Below, in pieces: positions 9,601 through 18,642 of a stretch of 64,000 nucleotides of DNA. The position numbers and the translations under genes are program-made. The DNA is taken from NCBI RefSeq assembly GCF_900129285.1, contig NZ_FQUW01000008.1, forward strand, positions 1-64,000, written 5' to 3'. How positions within the stretch are numbered: position 1 is the stretch's first letter; every line of letters starts with the position of its first letter. The DNA comes from Desulfofundulus australicus DSM 11792 (GTDB taxonomy: Bacteria > Bacillota > Desulfotomaculia > Desulfotomaculales > Desulfovirgulaceae). A model generated the notes under the pieces. The model searched no databases. It saw nothing but the letters and a program-made list of their open reading frames with translations, and was not told the origin of the DNA.

Positions 9601-10004
9601 TCCATATTTCCGGGAGGAAAAAGGCGCTCCAAATAAGAGGTTTTTCCCAGAGCATAGTAAATCCTGCCCCGGGCAGTGCGGTAGGTCAGAGACTTTAACC
9701 CCGTAACATGCTCCTGGCGCCCCGCCAAATAGATGGCCGGGCGCAATTCCCACCTGGGGACAACTATTTGCTGGTCTTTAACCTCAATCTTCCCTGTAGA
9801 AAGCGTTTTTTCAATAAACTGGCCCAGGAATTCACCGTTGAGAATGCACCATAAACACAGCAATTCCCAGGACCTGGTGTCATTTATCTTCCGCTGGTAC
9901 CAGGCAATAGGTTCGTCCTCCCCCACGTCAATAGCAAAACCGTAAACCAAAGCGTGAAAGTTATCAGATTTGCGGTGGAAAACATAAAGGTTAAGGGCAT
10001 ACAT
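6651..10004 (-). CDS. Large protein with PLD-like domain, possibly VPA1262 family
   Basis: The protein has 1,117 residues, without signal peptide or membrane segments. A central phospholipase-D-like domain is suggested by ATFVDPYFDTGAAARILPRL (390-409), QFHDRFLLLE (469-477, an HxR/HxK-type variant with His470 and Arg472) and GWILGNSFNSQ (484-494). Only one clear histidine motif is visible, as in single-copy PLD nucleases that dimerise. The N-terminus (NLYVFHRKSDNFHALVYGFAID) resembles proteins I recall being annotated as VPA1262 family; that recall is not certain. The C-terminal ~550 residues are helical and unrecognised. The gene sits between two exopolysaccharide glycosyltransferases on the same strand, although nothing in it suggests sugar chemistry. 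It is best regarded as an inserted accessory gene, possibly defence related. Confidence 0.55.
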   Translation of the reverse strand: MYALNLYVFHRKSDNFHALVYGFAIDVGEDEPIAWYQRKINDTRSWELLCLWCILNGEFLGQFIEKTLSTGKIEVKDQQIVVPRWELRPAIYLAGRQEHVTGLKSLTYRTARGRIYYALGKTSYLERLFPPGNMERDKVKDALRKLEDWVAGSTGVKLLSEDSDRFGNLEIYDNLDAGCLLEPFGLHVELIKDMRTHPDKWWQQQPVSRGVKIWADETLEKSLPLWVNVSLYNGRSHAQTLLADELKQLQRAGDVVTCEGAEPITSLAVKVWSGQGKLLHYSHSYLIRSLHFDLKLLTGVRYIKDPWSEKLPQKYRDRAESVTTTFRQVINTGGYPFDPWVAEGELFRSTLAALFPQSSRSRFFVGSQDGEVMFFEYLQSLLSRPEVKKATFVDPYFDTGAAARILPRLQNLSLPVEVITSLVDKQVSDSEKAVSPEGMRQVLRQNISLLPPNLKVINVQNEQATEQQFHDRFLLLETKGGIEGWILGNSFNSQSRRYPAVMVELPADVLEKVEEYVEGLRAGNVPGREEARSVVLWDAEGVKRQSQEEKPEALPGNLRAFPGWEDILCFFPVSGADARDALRQIIELGYLETSGEAASWRVREDKREEVFSQIRDYTKQLFAAENPDGDKVDALFSCLAHWIYCGAGFTAEDVIVRSERAVAYLQRFLENLRREISNSINAKELQWAQLKTVYENFSEEPESYRQCWGLGQNPWEFDHLLREKVFYAEYLQKADPHRYCEELDRNWVLLPHLFHVLHWEEISNDYFQSKVATRFILFHLLNFRPVAASTQEAWQAVPAAGEWKVKVFLTHLSMQGIEEQQNLLPEVPTLLDQAVLSDDEILPFLTGLKQGVAALLSDLLDATRPGLAGSMRRQVLERWVEKLKGEKLYFNYSLDQPETENMVDVTCKLYGTGWTDWYVKQFLNGFPWKKYRDPLYRFADYSHWYADSLRLLWSLFLGLTYLVDKVSGQGDAEEKTWVLNEIVNRFEQYLVPHVWQLAQDEILLDEVLYLMGWLADQAGADNLCEKCLCLVEDRRVHLPRKLVMYLSTYKLFEKRKKEVFEVLESPVLALWLSEKARHKLDWIADALGSLADKAPDQDREILSSMRSKVLRIRSEGV

Positions 10005-10032
10005 TGTTATTCACCCTCACCGGGTAACGTAT

Positions 10033-11181
10033 TTACTTTTCGGCTACTTTCCCAAGGCCCTTTTTACCCAGCAATTCCATGTAAAGCGCCTCCCACTGGT
10101 CGACGACTCGGTCCAGGGAGTAATTTTCTTCTATGTACCTGCGCCCAAACTCGCCCATCCGCTGCCTTTCTTCCAGAGACAGGTCCATCAAGTGCAGCAT
10201 GGCCCGAGCCAGGGCTTCGAGGTCTTCGGGGGGAACAAGGAAGCCGCTCTGTTCGTCCAAAACAACTTCCCGGTTCCCGCCCACGTCGGTAGCCACTATA
10301 GGAAGCCCCGTAGCTGCTGCCTCCAGAAGTACCATGGGCATCCCCTCCCAGGCTGATGACATGACGTAGGCGTCCGCGGCGTTCATAAGTTCAGGTACGT
10401 CCTTACGCACCCCGAGGAAATGCACCTTTTCTCTAAGGCCAAGCTGATTTGCAAGCTGCTCAGCCTCCTCCCTTAGCGAGCCCTGCCCAGCGATAAGCAG
10501 CACCGTGTCTCCGCGCTCCCGCAGGACCCTGGCAAAGGCCCGTAACATGTTGGGGTAATCCTTTGCCCCTTCAATGCGCCCTACCGCAAGCCACGCGAAC
10601 GCGCTGCCAAGCCCTAACTCGTGCCGGAGACGCGCACCAGCCTCTGGATTAGGGCGGAAGTGGTCCGTGTCTACCCCGTTGGGGATGAAGCGTATCTTGT
10701 GTCGAGGTACGGCCCCTACCCGCACATAGCGCTCGAGGCCCGCTTGGCTCACCTGGGTCGTAAGGTCGCAGAAAAAATCGGTGAGCCGGTAAGCCCATTC
10801 CCGGTGACGACCACCTTCGTTAATGTTGTGCGCAGTGCATACCAGTACCGGAACTCTGGCCAGAGGCCGGGCTAGGCGTGCGAGAAGGTTGGCATGAACC
10901 ATATGGCTGTGAACTACCTGCGGCCGATCACGTCGGAGAATACTCGCGAGCCGGAATAGCGCCCGTGGGTCCGGCACGCCGCGGCGCATGTTAAGGGTGG
11001 CCAGCGGAATGCCCGCCGCCTCCAATTCCTCCGCAAAAGCCTGGGGCGGGAGCATGGAGACAACCCGTACCCCCCAACCCCGTGCCCTGAGGCGGGTCGC
11101 TAGGCGCACCAACTGGGTTTCCGCGCCGCCGTAGGCGAGGCCGGTCGTGAGAAATAAGAGTCTTCCATTCAAATACAACAC
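10033..11181 (-). CDS. GT4 glycosyltransferase (exopolysaccharide)
   Basis: This GT-B enzyme of about 382 residues starts with LLFLTTGLAYGGAETQLVRLA, the glycine-rich acceptor-side loop typical of GT4, followed by VVHSHMVHANLLARL and NGVDTDHFRP. The donor site shows SSAWEGMPMVLLEAAATGLPIVATDVGG with the EX7E glutamates. The start codon is ambiguous: GTG at 11181 or TTG codons just after it, because the gene overlaps the end of the polymerase gene by a few bases. Translational coupling within the polysaccharide operon is likely. Substrate unknown. Confidence 0.9.
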   Translation of the reverse strand: MLYLNGRLLFLTTGLAYGGAETQLVRLATRLRARGWGVRVVSMLPPQAFAEELEAAGIPLATLNMRRGVPDPRALFRLASILRRDRPQVVHSHMVHANLLARLARPLARVPVLVCTAHNINEGGRHREWAYRLTDFFCDLTTQVSQAGLERYVRVGAVPRHKIRFIPNGVDTDHFRPNPEAGARLRHELGLGSAFAWLAVGRIEGAKDYPNMLRAFARVLRERGDTVLLIAGQGSLREEAEQLANQLGLREKVHFLGVRKDVPELMNAADAYVMSSAWEGMPMVLLEAAATGLPIVATDVGGNREVVLDEQSGFLVPPEDLEALARAMLHLMDLSLEERQRMGEFGRRYIEENYSLDRVVDQWEALYMELLGKKGLGKVAEK

Positions 11182-12611
11182 CCTTTCGCCGGGCGATAAT
11201 ACTTAATCATCGAGTTAATCACGATATATGAACCAACGCCTACTAAAGCTAATAACGACGGCCAAAATAAAGGCATCTCAAGACTGCTCCGGTGAAATGT
11301 TATTGCCTCTGGCAGCAAGGTCAGATAGAGGATGGTAAATGCCAGAGACCTCGAACGCGACCTCATCTTTTCCAGCCAACCCATAGCCAGTGCTATTAAG
11401 AAATAAACAACAGGAACTCCGAGTGTACCAAAGTTGACGTATGCTTCCAGGATACTGGAATAGGCAGTTCCAGCAATTGTACCGCGTTGTGCCCAGTCCG
11501 AGAAGAAAGTATCTCTAAACTCGTAGACGATTGACTGAGGTTTATCCGGCCAAATAAAGCGAGGAATTGGAATTGTCAGGCCTATTAGGTATGTTTCCCC
11601 CCACCTAAGCTCAGCCATGCCGGACAAAACATAGGTATTGAAGTTACCAAATGGGGCACCAAACTCATTGTTTGCTGGATTAAGGCTCGTAGCCCAGAAC
11701 TCAGGTTTGGACATACGCATCGTCAATGCACTCAATTCTCCCGTTGCTAATGCATGTCCGATCTGGGCCCTGCTACCATACATAAATCCCATAATCAAGT
11801 AAAGTGTCAAAGCAATGGCGAACCACTTAGAGTTTATTCTTTTAATAGGCGAAAAGAAGGAATAGCTAATAATAAGAACAACTAGCAACGATAAGAGTGA
11901 ACCTCTCCTGCCTAGCACCAGCAATATTAGAATCTCAGGTGAAGCTAATGCTAACCATAAGACGATGAGGTGGAGACGGCGCATTCTTACTGTTGCTGTT
12001 ACGTTTTTAGCGGATAAACAAAGCCCAAGAAATGTGGTAGCAAGTAACGTAATCTCGACCGAAGGGAGTGTCCCGGTCTGGTCGGAAACAGCGCTTTGGT
12101 ATGCAGCCTTACCAGCAAGTAAAACACCAATTCCCCCGACACGAAATAAATTCACTATTTCCATGAGAGAAGCAATTCCAGCGAATGCACACGCTATTAC
12201 AAGCAAAGCCCTTTCATTCCAGCGAGGCATTTGATTTTCTACGTTAATCCTGGTGATTTTCACGCTAGCCGAAACTACCAGGCCAACCGACATCGCTATA
12301 ATCGCTAGTGAATAGTGGAAGAGAAAGTTATCAACCAAATAGGGAGTTGGAAAAACATTAGGAAGACCTTCTCCATAATAAGCTGCGATAGGACCAGTTA
12401 GTCCATAGAGAGCCGAGAAAGTAAGGAAGATCACGGTAAAGTTAGTATAATAACCGGTTAGTCTACGCCCCAAGAAAATGAGCAGAATACTTGCGATGGT
12501 GGAAAATATTATCGCTATACCAGTAGTTTGCCAAGCTAAAAAAAATGTGGCTAGTCCACCCAATATGGCGACAAGCAAACCAAGAAGAAGCCCGTTCTGA
12601 GTTAGTTTCAT
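11169..12611 (-). CDS. Wzy-like O-antigen/exopolysaccharide polymerase
   Basis: This integral membrane protein of about 480 residues has roughly a dozen hydrophobic segments (for instance NGLLLGLLVAILGGLATFFL at the N-terminus) and a long soluble loop between residues ~330 and 390. It fits the oligosaccharide repeat-unit polymerase (Wzy/EpsG-like) class, which joins lipid-linked repeats on the outer face. I start it at the ATG 12609-12611, which overlaps the stop of the upstream glycosyltransferase in an ATGA arrangement with GGGGGTC before it. A further upstream in-frame start at 12647 would lie inside that gene. It is AT-richer than the flanking transferases, common for polymerases of variable surface polysaccharides. 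Confidence 0.78.
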   Translation of the reverse strand: MKLTQNGLLLGLLVAILGGLATFFLAWQTTGIAIIFSTIASILLIFLGRRLTGYYTNFTVIFLTFSALYGLTGPIAAYYGEGLPNVFPTPYLVDNFLFHYSLAIIAMSVGLVVSASVKITRINVENQMPRWNERALLVIACAFAGIASLMEIVNLFRVGGIGVLLAGKAAYQSAVSDQTGTLPSVEITLLATTFLGLCLSAKNVTATVRMRRLHLIVLWLALASPEILILLVLGRRGSLLSLLVVLIISYSFFSPIKRINSKWFAIALTLYLIMGFMYGSRAQIGHALATGELSALTMRMSKPEFWATSLNPANNEFGAPFGNFNTYVLSGMAELRWGETYLIGLTIPIPRFIWPDKPQSIVYEFRDTFFSDWAQRGTIAGTAYSSILEAYVNFGTLGVPVVYFLIALAMGWLEKMRSRSRSLAFTILYLTLLPEAITFHRSSLEMPLFWPSLLALVGVGSYIVINSMIKYYRPAKGCCI

Positions 12612-13726
12612 CTGCTGACCCCCAGAACCTCTAGATATCGGCTGCATACTTCATTAGCTGTAAAAGGTTGAGTAGCCTTTTTCGTTGGGATATTTTCTCT
12701 TTCCAACGTGAGATTTTTTCTGATAGCTTCGGCCAATTCCTCATGCTCTCCGACCGGTACTAGTTTCCCATACCTGCCTCCGGCTAATATTTCGTAAGGG
12801 CCGCTGGGGCAGTCGGTAGATACGACAGGTGTACCTAAGGCCAAAGCTTGGATAAGTACGTTCGGTAAGCCCTCCCATCTAGATGAAAGCACAAAAACTG
12901 CCGCCCGCCTCATGTACTTGAAGGGATTACCCACAAATCCAGGCATATCTACGTGCTGCATTTGGCCCAGTTCCTGCACCAAAGCTTCAAGCTCAGGTCG
13001 TTTCTCGCCTTCTCCCAGAATGACCAAACGAGCTCGGCGTTCCTTTCGAACAAGCGCAAAGGCGCGGATAAGCGTAGCGAAGTCTTTCTGCTCGGTTAGA
13101 CGCCCCACCCCCAGAATAACCGGAGGTTCTCCAGGGGCAAACCAGGGATGGTCGACGGGCTCTTCTGCCTTTTTAAAAAGCTCCTCAGTGACGACGGGGT
13201 TGTAAATGACCCTGACCTTTTCTGCGGGGAGCCCCACGGTGCGAATAAGATCCTCCGTAACACCTTTGGATACTGCAACTACAGCATCAGCCCAGGGATA
13301 AAAGCGGCGCATTAAAAAGGGCATAAGTCGTCCCCGTAAACTCGAAGCATTCGCAGAGCATAAGCTCACCGTATTAGCTTCACGCACCACAACCCTGGTC
13401 GGCACCCCAGCTAAGCGCTTAGCCCAAAGGGCGATGATGTTTGCATGGTTTAGCGTGGAGAGCATAGCCGCAGGCTTTTCCTGCCTCAAATAGCGCACCA
13501 GACCAGGCAAAGCCAGTAATACACGGGACGCTCCTAAGTCAACTACCCGCACTCCTGCGGGAACTTCCGAAAGGTAAGGTCCCTCGGCTTTAGCAAGGAC
13601 CAGATCCACATCCAGGCCCCGCTCAGCAAATCCCCGGGCCAGGTTTACCATGACCCGCTCGGCTCCACCGCCGCGGAGGGAAGGGAGGAAGAGGGCAAGG
13701 CGATCTGATGTCAAACATTCACGCAT
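12608..13726 (-). CDS. GT4 glycosyltransferase (exopolysaccharide)
   Basis: This is a 372-residue family 4 transferase. The N-terminus RLALFLPSLRGGGAERVMVNLARGF is the hallmark of this subgroup. The donor site is SSRWEGLPNVLIQALALGTPVVSTD, in which the second residue of the EX7E pair is Gln rather than Glu, a variation seen in some GT4 members that should be noted when judging activity. It overlaps the end of the capK-like gene by 8 bases and the polymerase start by 4, so it belongs to the same operon. Confidence 0.88.
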   Translation of the reverse strand: MRECLTSDRLALFLPSLRGGGAERVMVNLARGFAERGLDVDLVLAKAEGPYLSEVPAGVRVVDLGASRVLLALPGLVRYLRQEKPAAMLSTLNHANIIALWAKRLAGVPTRVVVREANTVSLCSANASSLRGRLMPFLMRRFYPWADAVVAVSKGVTEDLIRTVGLPAEKVRVIYNPVVTEELFKKAEEPVDHPWFAPGEPPVILGVGRLTEQKDFATLIRAFALVRKERRARLVILGEGEKRPELEALVQELGQMQHVDMPGFVGNPFKYMRRAAVFVLSSRWEGLPNVLIQALALGTPVVSTDCPSGPYEILAGGRYGKLVPVGEHEELAEAIRKNLTLERENIPTKKATQPFTANEVCSRYLEVLGVSR

Positions 13727-15112
13727 CGCGGGTCACCTTTGAGATAATGTACCGATATTTTCCAGAGCCAGAAGGCGGTATATCCTCCACCAGCTCCACA
13801 TCAAGACGGCATTCCTGGCCCATAACCAGCTTCACTTTTGTTTCAAGCTCTTGTCTATATCCTCTTAAAAGCCATCTCTCAGCTTCATCGCGTGGAACAG
13901 CAGGCGCCACCAGCAGGCGTATCCAGTTGTAGTCCTCCTGGATGAACTGGAACTTTCGTATCGCAGGACTGTGCAGCATAACACCTACCAGATGGATGAA
14001 ATACTCGGGCGAAACAACACCTCTGTCCGCTCTAACAAAGACATCCGTCAGGCGCCCTACGACTTCGCTTAAGCAAGGCCAGTGCCGGCTGCAATTGCAC
14101 CCCCCCTCGGCAAACACAGCCATGTCGCCTATCCGGTAGCGAATGAGGGGCATAGCAAAATTTGTAAGGGAAGTCACTAAACCTCACCCACTTCTCCGGG
14201 AGCGCAAGGCTGTCCATCGGGTTTCACGATTTCGAGATAATGGGTTAATGGGTTTACGTGAAGCCCCTGGTGAGCCTCACACTCACAGGCCATGTCGCCA
14301 ACTTCCCGCGACCCGTAGCGGTTGAACACGGGAGCCATGAAAACTCGCTCAATTACTTCGCGTATATGTGGATACAGTGTTCCGGCTGAGGTCATTATCG
14401 CACGTGGAGTGTGCACCTTAAGCCCTTCGCGCTCTATAAATTTAGCGAGTTCGTAAATACTTTCAACGTAAGCCAATATCTGAACCGGCCGGACAGCGTT
14501 GATGCGCTGAACATACGTTTGCATATCTGCCTCAGTCATGCGAAAGGTGTTCAACCAATGCTCATTACGAAGCCAACGCCCAATGCGGGTTCGCAATGTC
14601 TCATTGCCCACCAACAAATCGCGTTCGGAGCCCCATAGCACAATCTTGGGCATGCCAACAGAATATCCTGTCCATTTGTCAAACAGCATTTTTCCAGCTT
14701 GCGCCCACTGATGGTAGTCGCTGTCTTGAATGAACCGTACAGGTTCGCCAGTAGAACCGCCGGAGGTATTGTAGAACCATTTCCGTCTTGGCAAATCTTC
14801 CGATCTCAATTCATCAAATCGCTCCCGAATGATTTCTTTTGTTAAAAAAGGTAAGGTCTGGGAGAACTTGAACACAGCACTTTTGGGCAGACCTCTTGTC
14901 CATCCATGTTCTTTCAACAGCGTTCGGTAATACGGAACATTCTCATACGCATGAGTCAGCAATCGGTGCAACCGCTCCTGCTGCAGTTCATATATCTGTT
15001 TTTTCGGTAAACGCTCTGCTCTTCGAAGCTCCTGCAAATGTGAAAACTCATCACCTCGCCCCGAAGTGTTTAACCACACTTTGTACAGCCAACCCCGAAC
15101 TCTATTGACCAT
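13719..15112 (-). pseudogene. CapK/phenylacetate-CoA-ligase-like adenylate-forming enzyme, frameshifted
   Basis: Two adjacent frames (14177-15112, 311 aa; 13719-14177, 152 aa) together make one ~463-residue CapK/PaaK-type protein, the normal family length. The first has the nucleotide-binding loop NTSGGSTGEPVRF and the YGSREVGDMACEC block and stops right after APGEVGEV. The second begins VTSLTNFAMPLIRYRIGDMA, the segment that normally follows directly. The junction reads GTT TAG TGACT; one more T in the run complementary to 14179-14181 restores GEV-L-VTSLTNF. The stop and a GTG start overlap, so reinitiation could give two pieces. CapK-like enzymes are common in capsule clusters, perhaps for acyl or amino-acid decoration. 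Real lesion and sequencing error cannot be told apart. Confidence 0.82.
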
Positions 15113-15309
15113 TGCCTTGCCTCCTAGTCTGATCGCTACATCTGGCAGCCCACAAGATAACGTCTGTGCGCCCCGTTCGCAGACCTCTCATGCTCGTGGG
15201 TAATAGATCTGCCCAATTGATTGTCCAACGAGGTCAACCGGATAACGGAGCATTCGGTGAGCCAGCAAGAATAACCCACCCGCATGACTACCGAAGAACG
15301 TAGCCACCA

Positions 15310-16272
15310 TCAACTGGGGCAGTCAATGGATTCCATAAGCCAGATAGCAAAACACTTTAAGCCTTCAGGAAACGGTACGCACGGCCTGTAGCATAGCAAT
15401 CTCCCCGCCTTCTCCAAATCCGCCCACGTCTGTGGCACGTCTCCGGGCTGGGGGGGCTGGAAGTCGAGCCGGGCCTTTACTTCCAGCACTTCTTCCAGTG
15501 CCCGGACCATCTCCAGCAGGCTCACTGTTTTGTTATTACCCACGTTAATGATCTCGTACTGGCTTTCAGTGTAGTCCATGGCTGCCCGCATTCCCTGTAT
15601 CACATCGTCTATGTAAGTGTAGTCCCTCCGGCTTGTGCCGTCCCCGTAGATGGGGATAGGCTCGCCCTTCAGCATCTTCCGGGCGAACTTGTGGATGGCC
15701 AGGTCGGGCCGCTGTCGCGGGCCATAGACGGTGAATAAGCGTAAGGCGATGAATCGGATGCCGTACAGGTGGCTGTAGACGTGCCCCAGGAGTTCCCCTG
15801 CCACCTTGGTGGCTGCGTAGGGGCTTATGGGCATGAGCACGCAGTCGTCCTCCCGCCAGGGCACGTTGGGGTTCACCCCGTAAACGCTGGACGAAGAGGC
15901 AAATACGAACTGTTTTACTCCCCATTCCCTGGCCAACTCCAGCAGGTTCTGCGTGCCGCGGACGTTCACTTCCTGGTAGCAGATAGGATCGCGTATGGAA
16001 GGACGGACACCGGCCTTAGCTGCCAGGTGAACTATCACATCGTACTCCCCGGAGAGGCGCTGCCGGAGAGTCTCCATATCCCTTATGTCGGCTTCAACCA
16101 GGGTATAGTTGCTGTATTCCAGGTGGGGCGCTATGTTCCTGCACTTGATACCGGGGTCGTAGAAGGGATCGAAGTTATCTACGACCGTGACCCGCCAGCC
16201 TTCGGATAAAAGGCGGTCTACCAGGTGGCTGCCTATAAAGCCGGCCCCTCCTGTTACTAAAGCTGATTTCAC
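15310..16272 (-). CDS. UDP-glucuronate 4-epimerase-like NAD-dependent epimerase
   Basis: This 320-residue extended short-chain dehydrogenase starts with KSALVTGGAGFIGSHLVDRL (GxxGxxG dinucleotide site) and has DNFDPFYDPGIKCRN, the pattern typical of UDP-glucuronate epimerases. The catalytic YxxxK lies at Tyr152-Lys156 (SPYAATKVAGE). I prefer the GTG at 16270-16272, which overlaps the stop of the UDP-glucose dehydrogenase gene (GTGA), to the ATG at 16296. With its upstream neighbour it would make UDP-glucuronate and then UDP-galacturonate for the polysaccharide. Bases 15113-15309 downstream hold nothing I can identify. Confidence 0.88.
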   Translation of the reverse strand: MKSALVTGGAGFIGSHLVDRLLSEGWRVTVVDNFDPFYDPGIKCRNIAPHLEYSNYTLVEADIRDMETLRQRLSGEYDVIVHLAAKAGVRPSIRDPICYQEVNVRGTQNLLELAREWGVKQFVFASSSSVYGVNPNVPWREDDCVLMPISPYAATKVAGELLGHVYSHLYGIRFIALRLFTVYGPRQRPDLAIHKFARKMLKGEPIPIYGDGTSRRDYTYIDDVIQGMRAAMDYTESQYEIINVGNNKTVSLLEMVRALEEVLEVKARLDFQPPQPGDVPQTWADLEKAGRLLCYRPCVPFPEGLKCFAIWLMESIDCPS

Positions 16273-17651
16273 CGGCCCACCCCCAGGTAGGTCCATCCCG
16301 CTCGCCTGGCTTGTTCAGGGTCAAACAGGTTGCGCCCGTCCACCAGCACCGGAGTACGCATCATTCCGGCCAGGCGGGCCAGGTCAAGGTGCCGGTACTC
16401 GGGCCATTCTGTGGCCAGCACCAGGGCTTCGGCCCCCGAGGCCAAAGTGTAAGGATCCTGGAAAAACTCCACTTCTAATCCTTCTAATGCCCGCCGCGCG
16501 TTGTCCAAGGCTACCGGGTCATGCACCCGCACGTGGGCGCCGCGATCAATCAGTATTCGGACCAAATCCATGGATGGAGATTCCCGTATATCGTCGGTTC
16601 CCGGTTTAAAAGACAAACCCAATACCCCCACCACGCGGCCCCGCACTCCTTTCAGGGCTTCCTGCAGTTTTTCTACCACCCGGAGGCGCTGGCGGAAGTT
16701 AATCTCCCGGGCAGCGGCCACAATCGGCAAGTCGTAGTCGTACTCCTGCCCCATGGCCAAAAGGGCGGCGGTATCCTTGGGAAAACAACTTCCTCCCCAG
16801 CCCAGTCCCGCGGCCAGAAAACGCAGCCCAATCCGCGGGTCCAGGCCGATGCCCCTGCTTACCTCGGTCACGTCGGCCCCCACTTTCTCGCACAGCCCGG
16901 CAATTTCGTTGATGAAGCTGATCTTAAGGGCCAAAAAGGCGTTGGCCGCATATTTAATCATCTCGGCGCTGGTGGGATCGGTGGTAATCAGCGGGGGCAG
17001 GGCATAACCTTCGGGCCGGGGCAGAAAAGGAGGCGGGTCAAAGGTCTGCTCCAGGATGGGCCGGTAGAGCCGCCGCAGCATTTCCACCCCCGCGGCCTCC
17101 CGCGCACCCACCACGATGCGGTCGGGATAAAAGGTATCATAAAGGGCCATGCCTTCTCGAAGAAACTCAGGGTTGGAAACTACGTACGCGGTTACCTCTT
17201 TCGCGAGACCACGCTCGTTCAGCACCCGGTTTACCACATAAGCCACCCGGCGATTAGTACCAACAGGCACAGTAGATTTAACCACAAGGATGTAATTGCG
17301 CCCAGGCAACAAGCTCGCGGCAACCTCACGGGCCGCTGCTTCCACAAACTGGGTATCAGCCTCCCCATTGGCTTTGGAGGGGGTACCCACTGCAATTAAG
17401 ATAACATGGGCTTCGGCCACTGCTTCGGCAGTAGAGTGAGTAAAAAACAGGCGGTCTTGAGCCAGCGCCAGAAGAGTTTCGAGCCCCTGCTCACGAATTG
17501 GGCTTTTGCCGGAACGCAAAAGCTTTATTTTAGACACATCTTTATCCACTCCGGTGACCTGGTGCCCTAAATAGGCCAGGGCAGTTCCGGTAGCTAAACC
17601 TACATAGCCGGTGCCAATCATGGCCACTTTTAGGGGTTTAAATCCGTCCAC
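16269..17651 (-). CDS. UDP-glucose 6-dehydrogenase
   Basis: This 460-residue member of the UDP-glucose/GDP-mannose dehydrogenase family has N-terminal NAD site VAMIGTGYVGLATG (residues 9-22), the VVKSTVPVGTNRR block, and the catalytic cysteine Cys289 in GLGWGGSCFPKD. The C-terminal UDP-binding domain (VVGVLGLSFKPGTDDIRESPS) is complete. It oxidises UDP-glucose twice to UDP-glucuronate. The start is a GTG (VDGFKPLKV). The next gene overlaps by four bases and encodes an epimerase for the product, so the two form a uronic-acid precursor unit of the polysaccharide cluster. Confidence 0.92.
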   Translation of the reverse strand: MDGFKPLKVAMIGTGYVGLATGTALAYLGHQVTGVDKDVSKIKLLRSGKSPIREQGLETLLALAQDRLFFTHSTAEAVAEAHVILIAVGTPSKANGEADTQFVEAAAREVAASLLPGRNYILVVKSTVPVGTNRRVAYVVNRVLNERGLAKEVTAYVVSNPEFLREGMALYDTFYPDRIVVGAREAAGVEMLRRLYRPILEQTFDPPPFLPRPEGYALPPLITTDPTSAEMIKYAANAFLALKISFINEIAGLCEKVGADVTEVSRGIGLDPRIGLRFLAAGLGWGGSCFPKDTAALLAMGQEYDYDLPIVAAAREINFRQRLRVVEKLQEALKGVRGRVVGVLGLSFKPGTDDIRESPSMDLVRILIDRGAHVRVHDPVALDNARRALEGLEVEFFQDPYTLASGAEALVLATEWPEYRHLDLARLAGMMRTPVLVDGRNLFDPEQARRAGWTYLGVGR

Positions 17652-17765
17652 AAGAAAAACTCTCCCTAATTAGTTTCTAGTCGAATGGCATTTGGTCATA
17701 CAATTTTACCAGGTTCCAATAATTACGACGTTTAGGTATATGTCCCTCGCTGAACCAGGAGCATT

Positions 17766-18638
17766 TTACAATTTCTGGCTGTTCTGTGCCGATATACCCT
17801 CACGCTTGGACAGGTCCAGTGGATTCCGCTGGAAATACTCGAGTATAAAAGCCAGAAATACTCCCACCATTAACCCCAGCATCCCGGCCAGGGCTACATT
17901 AAGTTTTTTATTTGGCTTAACCGGGTAAACCGGTTCCCGGGCACCGCGGATAACCTGCACGTCTTTCAACCCGTTGATTTCCTTCTGCAGAGCCAGGTAG
18001 CGGTCCAGAAGCTCGATACGCTGGGACTCTTCGCTCTGGAGGTACTCCAGGGTGCGGGAGCGGCGCAGGTCCTTTTCCACCGGCGAAATACCCGTGGTGG
18101 ATTCGATGGCACTTAAAACTTCCCGTGTCTTTTTGATGTCCGCTTCAACCGAGGACAGGCGGGTTCTCACCGCATCCAGCTGGCCGGCCAGCAGTTGCCT
18201 GTACTGCTGGTACGAAGCACTGCTCCGCTCTTTGAACAGCTCAACCATTTTTTCCACTATGGCCCTGCCTTCGGAACGGTTGGTGGTCTGTATGGAAATC
18301 TTAAGAAAGTTTGTGTCATTAACCGGCTCCACCTTGATGGTTTGCTTAAAACTCCTGAATTTTTCCCTGGGAACGTCGAGCTTTAAAGCAGATATGACGT
18401 TAAGCAACAATTCATCGCTGAGCAGGATTTCCCTGGCCGAAGCCTGGCTGGTATAGGTGGGATCGGGAAAAGCACCCAGCGCAATGATTGTGCTCACTTC
18501 ATATGTCGGCGGGATTATAAAGCTGACTGCCGCCGCGGCTAAAACAGCGAGCAGGAATATACCCAGGATAAGCTTCCGCCTTTTCCACAGGATAAGGATT
18601 AGATCCCTCAGATCCAGTTCTTCTTCCAAGTGTTTCAT
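17766..18638 (-). CDS. Wzz/YveK-type chain-length determinant (polysaccharide copolymerase)
   Basis: This 290-residue protein has the classic Wzz topology: acidic N-terminus EEELDLRDLILILWKRRKLI, membrane helix ~27-47 (LILGIFLLAVLAAAAVSF), a long extracellular coiled-coil region, then the PxxP motif before the second helix (EPVYPVKPNKKLNVALAGML) and a short cytoplasmic tail. It controls polymer length together with the polymerase. In Gram-positive bacteria such proteins often work with a separate BY-kinase; none is encoded in this window. It lies 4 nt after the TPR gene. Confidence 0.85.
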   Translation of the reverse strand: MKHLEEELDLRDLILILWKRRKLILGIFLLAVLAAAAVSFIIPPTYEVSTIIALGAFPDPTYTSQASAREILLSDELLLNVISALKLDVPREKFRSFKQTIKVEPVNDTNFLKISIQTTNRSEGRAIVEKMVELFKERSSASYQQYRQLLAGQLDAVRTRLSSVEADIKKTREVLSAIESTTGISPVEKDLRRSRTLEYLQSEESQRIELLDRYLALQKEINGLKDVQVIRGAREPVYPVKPNKKLNVALAGMLGLMVGVFLAFILEYFQRNPLDLSKREGISAQNSQKL

Positions 18639-18642
18639 CCTC

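Noticed and set aside
13719-14177. Separate small gene downstream of capK
   Set aside because: It is the C-terminal third of the same CapK-like protein; one extra base restores a single ~463-residue frame.
15113-15309. Possible RNA gene or promoter in the capK-epimerase gap
   Set aside because: No ORF, no tRNA-like cloverleaf, no good promoter pair could be made out.
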